A stretch of 64,000 nucleotides of DNA from positions 186,001 to 250,000 of the forward strand of contig JAEUBA010000013.1 of NCBI GenBank assembly GCA_018257865.1. Direction: 5' to 3'. This stretch comes from Stereocaulon alpinum (lineage: Eukaryota > Ascomycota > Lecanoromycetes > Lecanorales > Stereocaulaceae). The position numbers were made by a program, and so were the translations under genes. The notes below the pieces were generated by a model. That model was not told where the DNA came from. It did not search any database and saw nothing but the letters and a program-made list of their open reading frames with translations. Positions 23,738 to 35,737 of this stretch are shown here, one piece after another; position 1 is the first letter of the stretch; every line of letters starts with the position of its first letter.

Positions 23738-24202
23738 ATGGGGAGACGAGCTGGGGTAGGAGGAGATAGGGTTGTTGTGTGTGGGGTCGGGATTGGCTTG
23801 CATAGATTAGTGTGGTTATTAGGGACCTCGACGACGATATGAAGGTTACGTGCGTAGGGGTTTAAGGCATGCATTGAAAGATGAGAATATTTATTGTTTT
23901 CTATCTGAGTTGTCTAGACTACTTGTACAATGATGAATCGATTTCGCTTGTGCACGATGAGTTTCTAATGTCCGCATTTCCGATCATCCCTAAGATCGCT
24001 ATGCTATGACCTTCCTCCGTATGTATGCCGCATTCACCAATATCGAAATCAAAACCCCTTGGAATTCATTTCCTGGTCGAAATACAATGCATGCAGCTCA
24101 TAGCCTCTAGTACCATCGTAGCAACGCTGCGTTCGAACCATGAGGACGCCTGTAACTCCGCGCTGGTCGTGGTTAAAATCTGTAGATGTTCCGTGGACGT
24201 TG
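23738..24202. other. Intergenic, convergent 3' ends of RUB1 and elongin A
   Basis: 3' flanking sequence of two convergent genes. Nothing else is recognised. Confidence 0.45.
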
Positions 24203-25545
24203 TCAGGCAAGTCTCGGCCTCTTGGCACGAGGCATGAAAATGTCGACTGGGGCTTTAGCTTTCATTGGCCTTATTGGGCGGACGTTCCCGTTGCTTGGGC
24301 TCGACGTATTGAGTCTTGGTATTCTATGACCGGAAGCTGGTGACTCCTGGGCAGGAGCTTCGGGGGAATAGGGAACTGGGTTAGCAATTTGAGATTTCGG
24401 TACGGCAACTCTGGTGGCATTCTCGACAGACGGTATAGGAATGTCGTCATGGGCCTGGCTATCAGATCGGTCTGGTGTGAGTGTGGTTTGGAGGTGATTG
24501 GATGTAGGTGCGCTTTCCCTCACGCTTGAAGGATTTGTGAAGGCTCGGAGCCTATTCTCTCTCTCTTCGTTGATGGAAGTTGTTGGTGGAGCATTTTCGT
24601 TGTGCTCTATGCGCCTCCTCCTTGGAGCGAAGACTGTTGGTGGCTTGATGGAGGTATCGATGGGTCGGGGAGAAGAAGGTTTGCGATGCTCATCGATCAG
24701 GCATCGTGGAGCAGTGACTATGGGTTTGTTCGCTGATACGGGCTTCGCTTTCATATCTTGAGCTTTCCAAACGCCAGGCTGGCCTTTGTGCTGTTGTTGG
24801 TGTGAGAAATGGCCCATAACCTTGGCTTCCTTTCTGAACTGCTTCAGCTTCAGCTCGCCTTTCGTGCGTGGGGTTGCTGTTGTTCTTGTTGATCGACGGG
24901 GTCCGCCTTCGTCGTCGGAGTCATGCGTGACTCTACGCACTGAGCGGTCTACGGGAATTTCTATTCTCTTCTCGTGCAAGTCCGGTTTCCGGGAGAGTTT
25001 GATTGTCCGACCATGTCTGATCATACCTTCTGGGACTTTGACGATATTGAGCTCGACTCGGTGGATAGTGTTCTTTGCCTGCTCGTTCTTTATGCGGTCC
25101 ATCTCTGCTTTCAGAGCTGCAGCATCATCCTCAACCTCTCTCTTGCTATCTTTGCAGAGCTTTCGGTAAACTTTATGCCAATTCTTTGGGTCTCGAGGTT
25201 CGTGTGGCTTCTTGTCCCAGTTGGGAACGTCTCGCTTGATGAATTGTAGCCATACCTCGCCGTCGGGTCCCCATATCTGTGGCGAGACTATTTCAATTTG
25301 TCGCTGTAATGCTTGATTAGCCTATTTCAACGTATGACTGGTTACTTTCAGCTCACGAGTTGCTGTGGATCTTGGAGTTCGAGGAGTAGTGGCCGGACAA
25401 GTTCGTAAGGTGCTTCTCCGACATCGAGAATTGCTTTCCTGAGTTAGCAGGTTCCGATACCTCTTTGTCATTATACTCATGACTCACATCTAATGTTTCT
25501 GATGCAGGCGTGCGTAGCCATTTTGTGGAGAGAACGTGCAGGCAT
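24203..25545 (-). CDS. ELOA: Elongin A (RNA polymerase II transcription factor SIII subunit A)
   Basis: Three exons join in frame: 25545-25488, 25433-25357 and 25303-24203, with introns of 54 and 53 nt, giving 411 residues. The spliced N terminus is the elongin A domain: ATHACIRNIRSILDVGEAPYELVRPLLLEL, then QLRQIEIVSPQIWG and FIKRDVPNW, which includes the BC-box-like segment used to bind elongin C. The rest is basic, Ser/Pro-rich and poorly conserved, as usual in fungi. Elongin A stimulates Pol II elongation and can serve as substrate receptor of a cullin ligase that removes stalled Pol II. The first two exons are short and easily missed. It is divergent from THOC7. Confidence 0.9.
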
Positions 25546-25965
25546 TTCTGAAGGCTGCTCGAAAAAGAAAGAAAGTCAGAGTGTTGATGGGTTTTGGGTA
25601 TTCGGAAAGCGAGATGTTCTGGAATACTGTTGTGTCAAGTAATGGAGAACGAAGGAGTGCGTGAATTCGGCTGCGGATTTATCATATCTATTTAACATTA
25701 AGCAGCATGTGAATATGCATTCGAAACACTTTTTAAAGAAGAAAGGCGGGGCCCCGATGCCTCAAATACATGGCGCTAAAACCCTCCCGGTCGATCTCCC
25801 GCGGCAGGTGAAACTGAAACACAATCGGACGCTATTGCCAAGCCATACTCATTGTTCTTACAGCACCTCATGCATCAAGCTTAGCAAGGGATCGAAATTG
25901 GACACACCTCTCACAAGCAAGCATAGGTATCTTTATTATTATAAGGTGTTAGCTAGATCGGAACG
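25546..25965. promoter_or_regulatory. Divergent promoter region of elongin A and THOC7
   Basis: 420 bp between opposite start codons. AT-rich sequence before 25960 may be the THOC7 core promoter. No defined motif is called. Confidence 0.4.
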
Positions 25966-27086
25966 ATGGCTTCGTACGCCTTACTCGATCAGGCCGAAGA
26001 AGGTAGTTCGACGTATAATTGACGTCTTTCGATCATCCAGGCTCACATTCACCAGATACCCTTCACAAATCGCGCCTGCTCAACGTCGAAGAGAAACCTT
26101 TCAAACGAATCACCAAACGTCTATTAGCTCCGCAATCTATCATCACCACGCCTCCAACCCTTCCCCCAACACCACCACCTGATGCCTCAGCAGCAGATGA
26201 AGTAGCCGCAGCCCATGAAGCCGAGAAGCAACAGCAGCTAGAGGAGCGGCTTCAATGGCGCGAAGACACCCTACTCGACTTTGCAGCCTTCGAAAGCAGC
26301 ATCATACGCATTCAGTTCCTCCTAACCAGCAACATCAAAGAGCGCGAGCGGTATGCGGCTGAGAAGCTTAAGATTCAGGCTACAGCGCAGGCTGTACGCG
26401 ACAATACCGCGGAGCTCAGACTACAATTAGAAGAAGCACAGCGAAAGCTTGCGCTGCGCAAAGAGTACGACGAACTGGCCGAGAAGATCACCAGCAAACC
26501 CACACTACGGTCGCGAGAAGATCAACATACCAATCTCGCCAAATTGAATGCCGAGATCGCAGACCTCGAACGAGAAAGTCAAGAATACGCACAGACATGG
26601 TCCGAGCGGCGCCAACAATTCGGCAAGATCATCGAAGAAGGAATGCAATTACGGCGCCTAATCCGCGATGAGAAAGAAGAAGTAGAGAGGAGAGAAGGCA
26701 TGGAAGAGCGCGAAGATGGCGAAGATGATCAAAGAGGGCGGAGTAGCGGTGGCGCTACTCCGAGACACGAGACTGGTGGGACGACTCCCATGCATCCTGG
26801 GAGTCAAGATCAAGAAATGGGCACGCCTGGTGCGCTGGGTATTGAGAAGGGGAGATCGTCGAGGGGGAGAAGTCCGTTGAGCAATACGCAAAACACGAGT
26901 GAAGGTGAAGAGAAGAAAGCTGAGGTCGAAGACGAGGAGATGGCAGAGGATGGGGAGCTAGCTGCTGAGCCGGAGGGCATGGTTGCTGCACCTGTTGAGG
27001 GGCTGACTGCTCACGACGGTGAAGAAGAAGGTGATGAACAGTCGAAAGACGTACAAACTGGAGAGGAGCATATGGATACCTCTTGA
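25966..27086 (+). CDS. THOC7: THO complex subunit 7 (THOC7/Mft1-like)
   Basis: Exon 1 is 25966-26002 and exon 2 is 26041-27086, giving 360 residues. The start MASYALLDQAEE and the junction EGSHSPDTLHKSRLLNVEEKPFKR match the usual start of fungal THOC7, and a stop lies just upstream of exon 2 in its own frame, so an upstream exon is needed. The intron would be only 38 nt. Residues about 90-235 form long coiled coils (FAAFESSIIRIQFLL, then QEYAQTWSERRQQFGKIIEE). The C-terminal 120 residues are acidic Glu/Gly-rich low-complexity sequence. THO couples transcription to mRNA export and limits R-loops. The gene is convergent with TBCA, with 148 bp between stops. Confidence 0.87.
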
Positions 27087-27234
27087 GAATACGAGAGCAT
27101 GCATATACAAAGCTAGTAATCATATCAGGAGCCAATGAGATACCCTGAATCTACGCCTGAAAAGACCTAAATCCTCTCCCTACCTCTGCACCTCGCATAG
27201 AAATCATCATAGACCCCTAAACTCCACCTGTCCA

Positions 27235-27870
27235 TCACGTAGAACCACCCTTCGCCCTCCCCACTGCATCCCTCGCAGCCTGAACCTCCTTCTCATCCAT
27301 CGGAGCACCAGATTCCTATCCACCAAACACCTCAAAATCAGCTCTCTCCATCTCACCCAAGACCCACCAACCTTCCCTTCCCTTCCCTTTGCTTCATAGC
27401 CAAAAAAACCCAGTAAAAAATCACAGAAGAAGAAGAAAAGTCAAAACCCACCAACATCCCCTCCACCCTCTCAACCGCACTCTCAACCCTCCCCCTCAAC
27501 GGTCCAAAAATAGCCTTCGTCTCATCAATAGCTTGTTTCTATCTCATAACCCCTCATCAGCACACTAAACCCTCTCTGTACCACCACCACCATCCACCCA
27601 ACCCCCAACAAGTAGCAACACCCCCTCAAACCCAATCTAGCATAAAGAAATACATCAAGTCATCAAATAGATAAAAGAAAAACGAACCTCCTGCCTCAAC
27701 TCAAACTCCCTGTTCCCCACCTCTTCTTCTTCTGCTCCAGCATCAACACTAGCTTCTAGCTTTTCCAACCGTTTCCGCTGGCCCGCTAATTCGGTGCGGT
27801 AAGATGATTCTTCTTTTAGGAGGCGGTTGATTGAGGATGTGGCGATTGAGAGTTGGGAGGGGGGCGCCAT
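27235..27870 (-). CDS. TBCA: Tubulin-folding cofactor A (TBCA/Rbl2)
   Basis: Three exons, 27870-27688, 27538-27452 and 27315-27235, all phase 0, give 116 residues. Spliced signatures are PSQLSIATSSINRLLKEE, FELRQEKQAIDETKAIFGPL and a short polar tail ending AKGGST. The all-helical three-helix bundle is typical. TBCA holds beta-tubulin during heterodimer assembly. The introns are long for this region (149 and 136 nt) and pyrimidine-rich; intron 2 has a TTCCC microsatellite at about 27374-27390. Only exon 1 shows up as an open frame. Confidence 0.9.
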
Positions 27871-28229
27871 GTTTGATGTTATTGGGGTGAATATGAAGGG
27901 TTTGATTAAGTTGGTGGGAAGTTTTGGAGTGGTGTCGCAGGGGGGGAATTGTTTTGATGGTTATGTGGATGTGATGATTAGGTATGGTCTACGGTTTCGG
28001 GTAAGGTGACAGATGGCAGGAAAAGATTGAAGATTTGGTTCTATGTACGTTGTTTCATGTCAATATGGTGAACAGTCCATCATTCTCATATCCAAGAAGT
28101 TACAAGCCCATTATGGAGTTTCCTGCGCCTTAGCTATGCAATCCGTGGCAACGCCGAGCGAAGTATGGATTCCTTCATCAAATGCCTCTATGCAATTACA
28201 ACTTGTGACAGGATCCTTTAGTTGCAGAA
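27871..28229. other. Intergenic between TBCA and the Mg transporter
   Basis: 359 bp, promoter side of TBCA and 3' side of the transporter gene; both lie on the minus strand. G/T-rich near 27900-28010. Nothing else is seen. Confidence 0.4.
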
Positions 28230-31018
28230 TTAAACAATGCCATAAACGCGCTTCGCGATGAAGAAGCATGATACTCCGAAAACGAGTAAGCCAGCAGTGA
28301 CTAGACGGTGGGGTTAGCGATGTTCACAAAGAGTCTGACGGAAGAAGGGGTGGACGGACTAGACCAGAACCATGACAAATTGTCGACGTTCTGTCCAGGA
28401 ACTAGGACATTCATTCCCCACATGCCAGTGATGATGTTCATTGGCAAGACGATTGTACCGAGGACGGTCAACTTTCCTAAAACATCTGCAGTTTGCTCCT
28501 GTCGCTCGTTCATACGGATATTGATCTGAGCGAGATAATTGGAATGAGCCCTAGACAGCAGCCTACGCAAGTGTCAGCACTCATGTGAATCACATTATAC
28601 GAACGAACGTACGTCTCGTAGTGATTGAGGTTGCTCGTCATTGTCAGGATATGGTCCTGAATGTCTCCCAAATACAAACCAATTTCACTCCGTGGTGCAA
28701 TGTCCCAGTGTTCGTTGCACCGCTTGGCAAATCCCTTAATCACATCCGCCTTGTTACCCAAGAGTCTGTAAAGTCCCATGACCTTCTTCCTGCCCTCGCC
28801 AACGCGCCGAAGCATGTCACCGCCAGAAGAAACTTGCTCGCCAACCTCGGACTTGCCCTCGGAGTTCTTTGGTAGCTTAGCTTTCTCATTATCGGACGCG
28901 TCTTTATTTGCGGTGTGCATTTTTAAGATGGCGTCATCAATGTCGTCGACTTCTTCCTCAATAGATTGAATCAGTGGACCAAACACATCAGTGATGTCAT
29001 CGATGATGGCGTAAGAGATCCAGTCAGAGCTCAAGATCAGGTAGTCCTTGAGCTGCCGGATCCGGCGTCGTACGTTCGCAGGATGTGGCGTCATGGAAAA
29101 ATGGAAGCTTATGACACCCTCCCGAAAAACGACAACATACATATTCACAGGTTCCAAAAAGTTTTCGCTGTACATGTCCTGCTCGAAAGTTCGGTAGTTG
29201 ACAAAGTAATAGTTCTTGAACAATTCAACCTTTTCACGGGCTTCTTGTATGAGAATGTCCTCAGCCGTCAAAGGGTGAATGCCGAATGTTTTCGAAAGTA
29301 CCTTCATTTCCGTGTCCGTAGGTGACAATACATCAAGCCAGAAGGTAGGACGGTCCCCGTATCGTTTGGGTCTCTCTTTCTGCGCATTTCCATCAAACTG
29401 CGAAGGGGTAGCCTCCCCTGATTGTTCAGGGGATTGAGTCCTTATCCCTCCCATTATCGACGAATGTCGTGTACCTGCCCTTGATTGCATGTTCACGCTC
29501 AATTCTTCCCGAGCGGTACCTTGGTGGCTCATCACGTCCTCCTCATCTGACGAGTCATCACTCAACTCCGGTGGGTCGGGAATGAAGAGCTCGCGAAAGT
29601 CTTGCCCCTCTTGCACAAGCTCGGAAATCGTTTGGCTGTGTATAGTGCTTGGGAATTCTTCATTGAAGTAGGTGAAACGATACGGCGCGTCTTCTTCTGC
29701 TCGGTGCCACCCATGTTTCTGTGGACGGAGTCTCCCACCAACTAGCACAGGCTCGCTGATCTTCTTTGCGCGGACACCTTCACTTCGCTGCTCTTTCTCC
29801 TCCCGTCTCCATTCGTCGAGCACCGAGAGGTCTGGCCATTGCTTATACCTTCTTCGTCGTTGTCCATGCGGATAATTTGCGCCCTGATCTTGATTGATGT
29901 CATAGTCTTCCCCAATAGTTGACATACCCTCCACTGGGAAACATACATCCTCTTCAGCCGGCAGTGCGATAGTGTGCCGTCGCTGGTCGTAATCATAGGA
30001 TTCGTTTCTAGGTGTTGGTGGAGACGAGTGGCCGAAAGCTGGGGCGCCGACATCATTGTCAATATTGATGAATTTGTCGTTAGCTATAGTGCCACGTCGC
30101 TCTTCTGGAGATCTAGGCGCAAAAGAGTTTGTAATCATAGCATCATCATACCGCATATCGGGGCCAAGTTTAGGACTGTTGGGGACGGATGGAGGATTAT
30201 TGACATCATGAGACGGCTGCCGACTTGTTGCTCTTGCGTGGTGCTTGCTCGAGGCTGTAGATGCAGAATTGCGCCTTTGTTGAGAATTCCTGCGCCCCTG
30301 GACTGAAAACATCCCATAAGCTGATCTGTGCGAAGGCGAAGTCCCATTGTGATTGGATCCCAGTAAAGGCGTGCGATCTGTATTCACCACATCTTCCCCT
30401 TCGCTTTCACCTCCGGACGAACTGTGAGCACGAGCATGCCGTGGGCGATGGCTCTGGGCTTCATGAGAGGTGTTCCGGCTTGCATGCGGCCGGTATCCAG
30501 TGGTCAAGTCATGGTTCGACTGCCGTCCAAAGGCGCTTGGTAGGACTCGACTGTCCCGACGTTGGCGTATTGGCGGGTGGTCCCTGCAAGGAGCTTTTTG
30601 TCAGTCAATGGTCACGAGGACAAACATGAAGAGGAGATTATCACCTATGGTCTAAGAGCGCGTTGCTGTCAAGACTAGTTTCGCTAAGGTTCCGGGCCCC
30701 CGATTGTCCCAACCTGTACATTGGCGGTCTTGCAGTCGAGGAGCTTGGGCGATCATTAGATTCGTTGGTTAATCTGGTTGGATCCATGTTGCCATCTTGC
30801 GCTCCGGGCAAGAAAGACTGCCTGCGGTTTTTCTTCTTCTTCCCACCCCGATGGTTCCGTCTCTTTTTGCCAGATGCATCGCCTCCTGCAAAAACGTCTG
30901 TGGTAGACTGTGTGTTTAATAATGCCTCTGTAGGTCGATGAGGAGCCGGCTGGTTAGTCGCAGTTGAGCTCTCCCGGCCAGAAGGTCCTGGACCTCGTTG
31001 GGGAGCTGGCGCAGCCAT
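28230..31018 (-). CDS. CorA-family magnesium transporter (Mnr2/Alr-like)
   Basis: Four exons: 31018-30645, 30583-28613, 28562-28360 and 28300-28230, with introns of 61, 50 and 59 nt, total 872 residues. The long N terminus (about 500 residues) is charged, Ser/Arg-rich and probably cytosolic, with a basic KKKKNRR patch. The CorA core follows (FWLDVLSPTDTEMKVLSKTFGIHPLTAEDIL, then the long coiled stalk). The first membrane helix ends in the signature TGMWGMN, with GMN at about 831-833. Removing the last intron turns a truncated tail into WFWSITAGLLVFGVSCFFIAKRVYG, the expected second membrane helix. The large N-terminal extension is more like vacuolar Mnr2 than plasma-membrane Alr1, but I cannot settle which. 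Confidence 0.9.
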
Positions 31019-32640
31019 GCTTGGCTTGGAATCGTTCCGAGGAAGAGGAGCAAAATTTAGTATTTAATCAATCATTGGCGAAGAATACGCTTTTGGACTG
31101 TTGAAGATGTAAGGAAAGTGGTGGAATTGAAAGCCTTCCGGGGTCGATAATTCGGTGCGGTGGGGTAGAGGATGATGAGAATCTTTTAGAGACAAAGACT
31201 TTGCCTGACAAAATCCAGGATTGAGCCGTTCCTGATGCCAAGCCTGGGGGTCCACGCGTTTCTTAACCCTAAACACATCTGAATGGATTGACATATGATA
31301 TGAGAAGCGACACTGGAGTATTTGCAGGTGTACTCCTTTGGTGCTCTCACTATGTATTTCAAATGTCTGTTCATAGTGGGACATCGGAATTGCGACAATG
31401 CTGTGGTCGCGTGTCCACGAACCAGATCTGGACTACGGTAGTTCTAGTTCCCGCTAGAGCATGTGCCTGAGCCGTTACAAGGGCGGAATGTCGAACAATT
31501 TATATGCCTTTGTAGGCTATCTTGAGAAAGCATTCGTACTGTTTCTGGTAGTTGGACACATCTTCCGAAGACGCCAGACTTGAGGAACAACAGGAGGGCG
31601 GGCTTTTCGCCTATGGAATGTGCAACAACTTGGTTTCCGGTTTGAGACAACTTGCAAGTAAGCTTCACGAATCTCACTACTACTCTCAGTGGGTCTCAGT
31701 ATTCTATATCGACAAAGCACCTGGTTTAAAACTTGATTCCATACCCAGCGGTATTTTCCTTGCCCCACCCTCCTGTTCCACCACAAAGAATTGCTGATGA
31801 CAACAGGCAACGGCGCTGTAAGCGCCCTCAACACGCCACTTCATTGCGGCTGCATTGCCATATGCGGTTAGCTCCTGCCCCCTTCTCCTTCCGCCAAGTT
31901 CCCTTGGGATGCAATCAGTGGCGAGCGCGGTCCAACAAGTTCATTTCACTTGACAACAGCAGCCATCCTTCGTGTGCCTCTTATTTAGGAACATGCGTTT
32001 CGATTCATGTAACCCCAAGGCGAAGCACATCAGCTGCCTCTGTTATTCTGATTCGAATAACGCCTCAATCCTCATCGACAGTGCTATTCTTGATAGTGGT
32101 GACTTTTATTCAATATGCATATTTTCTTCTTTTTCTTAATTAGTACGCGTGCCGCTCCAGGACTGGTTCCTCTTCGGTCTTGGCCGCCATATCTCAGATG
32201 GCGAGTAATGCGAGGCATTGCAAGCACCCTTGCGATTCCGGATTTCATCCTACTACAGTCCGATTCTGCAGTCGAATCCTTAGATATCCCCTTATGAAAC
32301 AGCAAATCCTCTTCCCTACGCCGATATATATGTGATCAACTCCTGATCTATTTCCGTACCAATTAAAATACCTCACGATGAGAACAGTTCGCCATTGGTG
32401 GCCATCGAAAGGTGGATGCGAGGCACTGCTTCCTCACTCCGTGATACATAATGAGCTCACGCTCAAGGTGGCCTCACTGATATGTCTATAAGAACCTTTG
32501 AACCTCTAAGACCCTTGGTTATCTCAAGTGCATATCTCTTCGTTCTTTCTCATTTTAGCATCCTAGCCATAGTTAGTCTATTCTTACCACATATATCATT
32601 CTCGCAATCACGTTTCTCCGAGTTTGGAAGTTAGCGACAA
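31019..32640. other. Intergenic upstream of the Mg transporter
   Basis: 1.6 kb without a supportable gene. Short ORFs at 31288-32305 lack domains and look like chance frames. No repeats seen. Confidence 0.45.
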
Positions 32641-32649
32641 GCTCTCCTT

Positions 32650-34190
32650 TACGGTCTCTTGACCTTAGCACTAGCTCAGGCAACTCCTACTCGAATAGAG
32701 CCTTCACCAATCGCCAAACGCAGAGACCCCTCAGCGCCTTCTCAAGCCCCTTAAGGACCAAAACCTTCTCACTATCCGTTGGGAGATTCTGCAGAATGTG
32801 CAAGTGAGCCCCTGTACCTCAACTTTGATACTGGCAAGGATGGGGATGTGAAGAGACTTGAAAAGCTGCACAACGTATTTTGCAACGATTTCAATTTCCT
32901 TACTATTGCCGGATCAACAGCAATCAACGACGCCGATAGAACTATCTACGAGAGGTATTACCCAAACCCTGACGAGCTCGATGAATACAAGGCCTACGTC
33001 AATGATATTTGGGACAAGCATTTCGACTTCACAGCTCAAACCCCATCGACCCTTGTTGCATCCTTCACTATCGACAATGATGATTGGAATTAAGCATGTG
33101 GCGAAACGCCCGGTGCTGACTTGTTACCTGGCTCTGAAGACCTCGTTGAAGCGGCATACACGGATATTGACCCTGTAAATAAACTAGAGAAACCCCAATT
33201 TTGCGTGACGGCGCTGGAAAACCTCGACTTGGCGACGAATGCCTGCTATACCCTCGATACGTATCCCAGCTGACAAATGGAAAGCGCAGGTCGCGTGATG
33301 CTTCATGAGTTCACTCACTATAGCACTGTCGGTCCAGATTCCCTTCGTAAGTTTCACGGATGCCTCCGACGCCCTTATGCCATGGCCCGGTATGAATGGG
33401 CGCTAAGTCTTGGTGCATTCCTTTGGACGGCTCCCAAACTTGGCACAGAGCCGGAGCGGAAGGCATCACTCATATGACATTGTTATGCTCCGTTCCGGCA
33501 ATGTCTTTGTGCCCTTCCAACGTTTGGAGTTCGAAAACCACCCAAGATCTGAAATAGCTAACACTCTTATCTTCGATATTTAACGACATTATCGTGGACG
33601 CTAAAAACCGTGATGACGAATATGCCTACGGGTCGCCACGCGCTCATGGTCTCCTCGACCCAGATCAGGATGATCAACCAGCATTAGCTGTGATTAACGC
33701 GGATAACTATGCCTGGATGGCTACGATCAGTATATAGACAAATAGGCCTCCAAACATCTATTGGACACACGCTAAGTAGACTCTGGGAATTATCAGAACT
33801 GACCTTCAAACAAAAATGGAAGGACAAAGGCCGGGAAGGGCCGAACAGTGGCAATTACAACGGTATGTAACCTGAATCTTGGTATTTACCTAAAACAGTA
33901 AATCTGCTGACTTCGAATGACTAGACCCACCCAATTATACCCATGGTCAGCAAGGAGATCCGAGCAGCACGGGACATGGTGACAATACAGGCGACAATGG
34001 CTGTGGCAGCTCCAATTTTCCAGGCTGCAATGGAACTCCAGGTAATGATAATACTTACGGAGTTGGGTCATAGTACACTGGGAACAATTAACTTCGCCCA
34101 ATGGTTACGTAGTATTAGGAGGAAGCGCTGTTTTAGCTGTCCGTTTGTTCTTGTTCACTTTGCGTCTGTACGAATGCTGTAGTGTTCGTG
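32650..34190 (+). pseudogene. Decayed secreted metalloprotease-like gene (HExxH)
   Basis: One reading frame can be followed with breaks. It opens with a hydrophobic signal-like run and ALAQATPTR from about 32660, though I find no ATG. It is interrupted by stops at 32752, 33091 and about 33271, yet keeps family-like sequence across them: the zinc-binding MLHEFTHY near 33300, then after a gap INADNYAWMA (about 33700). This order (HExxH, then a late NADNY-A motif) fits the secreted fungal M35/lysine-specific metalloendopeptidase-like group. A Gly/Asn/Asp-rich tail and a hydrophobic end can be traced to about 34180. With three nonsense codons it is not functional. Limits are approximate. Confidence 0.6.
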
Positions 34191-34609
34191 TTTCACTCAC
34201 TCAGGTCTTGAGTGCTAGTCTGTGCTTATCGAGTTCCCTTTGGGTCATTAGAAATCAACCTTTATTTTGCATTTACATCCCGTTTCCTAATATGGGGTAA
34301 AGTTGTTTTCGCATGAAGTTAGCGCTGAACTCAAATAAGCATTACGGGGGCCAATGGACGCCCTTCTCATATAGAGGTAGGCATTGTTCCTACCAGAGTG
34401 TTTCACTTGATCTAATCAGCTTGGGGGTAAGACCGAACAACATTTTCAACTTGCGCTAAACAACGATCGAATGGTGAACTTACTGTGCGAACACACTTCA
34501 AGGCTATTCAGGTTGATCGAAGCGGAGTGCTGAGATGTGGAGGACGAATGAGTAATTGATCGCAAACTTCGGACAAGTTACAATGATCTTGCATGTTCTT
34601 GCGTATGTT
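34191..34609. other. Intergenic
   Basis: About 420 bp between the pseudogene and the 3' end of the orphan gene; nothing recognised. Confidence 0.4.
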
Positions 34610-35737
34610 CTAGTCCTCCAGACGGAACTGCAACTCGTGGTCAGACTGCAGGACCAAAGGAAGGCATGGCCCTGGCATTCTCTTTATAGTTTTTTGGTCG
34701 CCAAAGATATCGTCAAGGGTTCCAGCGAACCACCATACGCCTAGTGGACGAAGCCTTAGGCGGAAGTCATCATCATCACCCATTCTCTCAACGATCGCAT
34801 CCACATTGTCTAATAGCACGAATTCGTGTGTAAGAGGTACGTCTGGCTCCAGCGTGGTAAGGCCTCTTCGCGATATTCCCCCAGAGCCTAGTGTGAGACT
34901 GCACGCATGTGTAGGCTTAGCGACAAACTCTTCATTGGTAGAGACCTTGGTGATCGAGAAATTTCTTATCGATGGAGACGGCTTGGTTGAGGTGATACGA
35001 TGATGGTTGGGTGGATTTTCATTGAATGGACCATAAATGACTTGATCTCCGGAAGACCTAAGAGTGATTGCGCGGTTACCCTCGTTGGTGATAACGACAC
35101 GTAGGGTCGTGGGAGGCGATTTGGAACGGTGCACAATATTCGACGACAAGGACATAGATATAGAGATGCTGGGAGGCTTCGGCAGAGAATTGACGACCGA
35201 GAAGTCCCTACGGGCGGACTGAAACGCTACAAGCTTTGCCGGCTCTGAAGGTGGCAATGAAGAATTCGAAGCATGCAGCTCTAGGTCCACGTCATCCCCG
35301 TAATTCCACCATCGGATTCCAAGTTCGAGGGTGCCCAGCTCGACACGGTATTGGTGATCTGGGACAAGAGCGGGTTTGATGTGAGCATTGAGTCGTAAAG
35401 GGATGGCCAGGTCGTACTCGAATAGACGTAAAGGTGAAGTCCTTGGCGGGAGAGTAATTATCCTAGGATTGGCAGTCGGCTTCAGCGAGGTACCGACGAA
35501 ATCTAGATCAACTTGCTCTTTGCTGTCAAGATCGATGAGTCTGAGAAGACCATTTGAAAAAGCGTATGGGATGTCGAAGAGTGAACCGTCGGTCAAGATG
35601 TTCATTGGTCGTGTCAAATCGCATGCACCTCGGCGCACTTGAAGAACAATATCATAAGGGACGGTCCCTTCTAGGTCCAAAACCGCTGGACTATAAGTCG
35701 AATTGAGATGCAACTTTAGTCGCAATTGAGAAGCCAT
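34610..35737 (-). CDS. Conserved-looking fungal protein of unknown function, 375 aa
   Basis: A single uninterrupted frame of 375 residues from a clear ATG. No signal peptide or membrane helix. The pattern is many short beta-strands with hydrophobic/charged alternation (LRLKLHLNSTYSPAVLDLEG, then YDIVLQVRRG, then LRVVITNEGNRAITLRSSGDQVIYGPF), suggesting two immunoglobulin-like or arrestin-like beta sandwiches. The N-terminal half reads like fungal proteins that describe tolerance of promoter-driven mild variation, but I recognise no named family. It sits alone between a pseudogene and the repeat-rich island. It is probably a real gene because the frame is long and both codon use and composition resemble nearby genes. 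Confidence 0.65.
   Translation of the reverse strand: MASQLRLKLHLNSTYSPAVLDLEGTVPYDIVLQVRRGACDLTRPMNILTDGSLFDIPYAFSNGLLRLIDLDSKEQVDLDFVGTSLKPTANPRIITLPPRTSPLRLFEYDLAIPLRLNAHIKPALVPDHQYRVELGTLELGIRWWNYGDDVDLELHASNSSLPPSEPAKLVAFQSARRDFSVVNSLPKPPSISISMSLSSNIVHRSKSPPTTLRVVITNEGNRAITLRSSGDQVIYGPFNENPPNHHRITSTKPSPSIRNFSITKVSTNEEFVAKPTHACSLTLGSGGISRRGLTTLEPDVPLTHEFVLLDNVDAIVERMGDDDDFRLRLRPLGVWWFAGTLDDIFGDQKTIKRMPGPCLPLVLQSDHELQFRLED

Noticed and set aside
15867..31018. Secondary-metabolite gene cluster
   Set aside because: No PKS, NRPS, terpene or P450 signatures; the genes are housekeeping or signalling.
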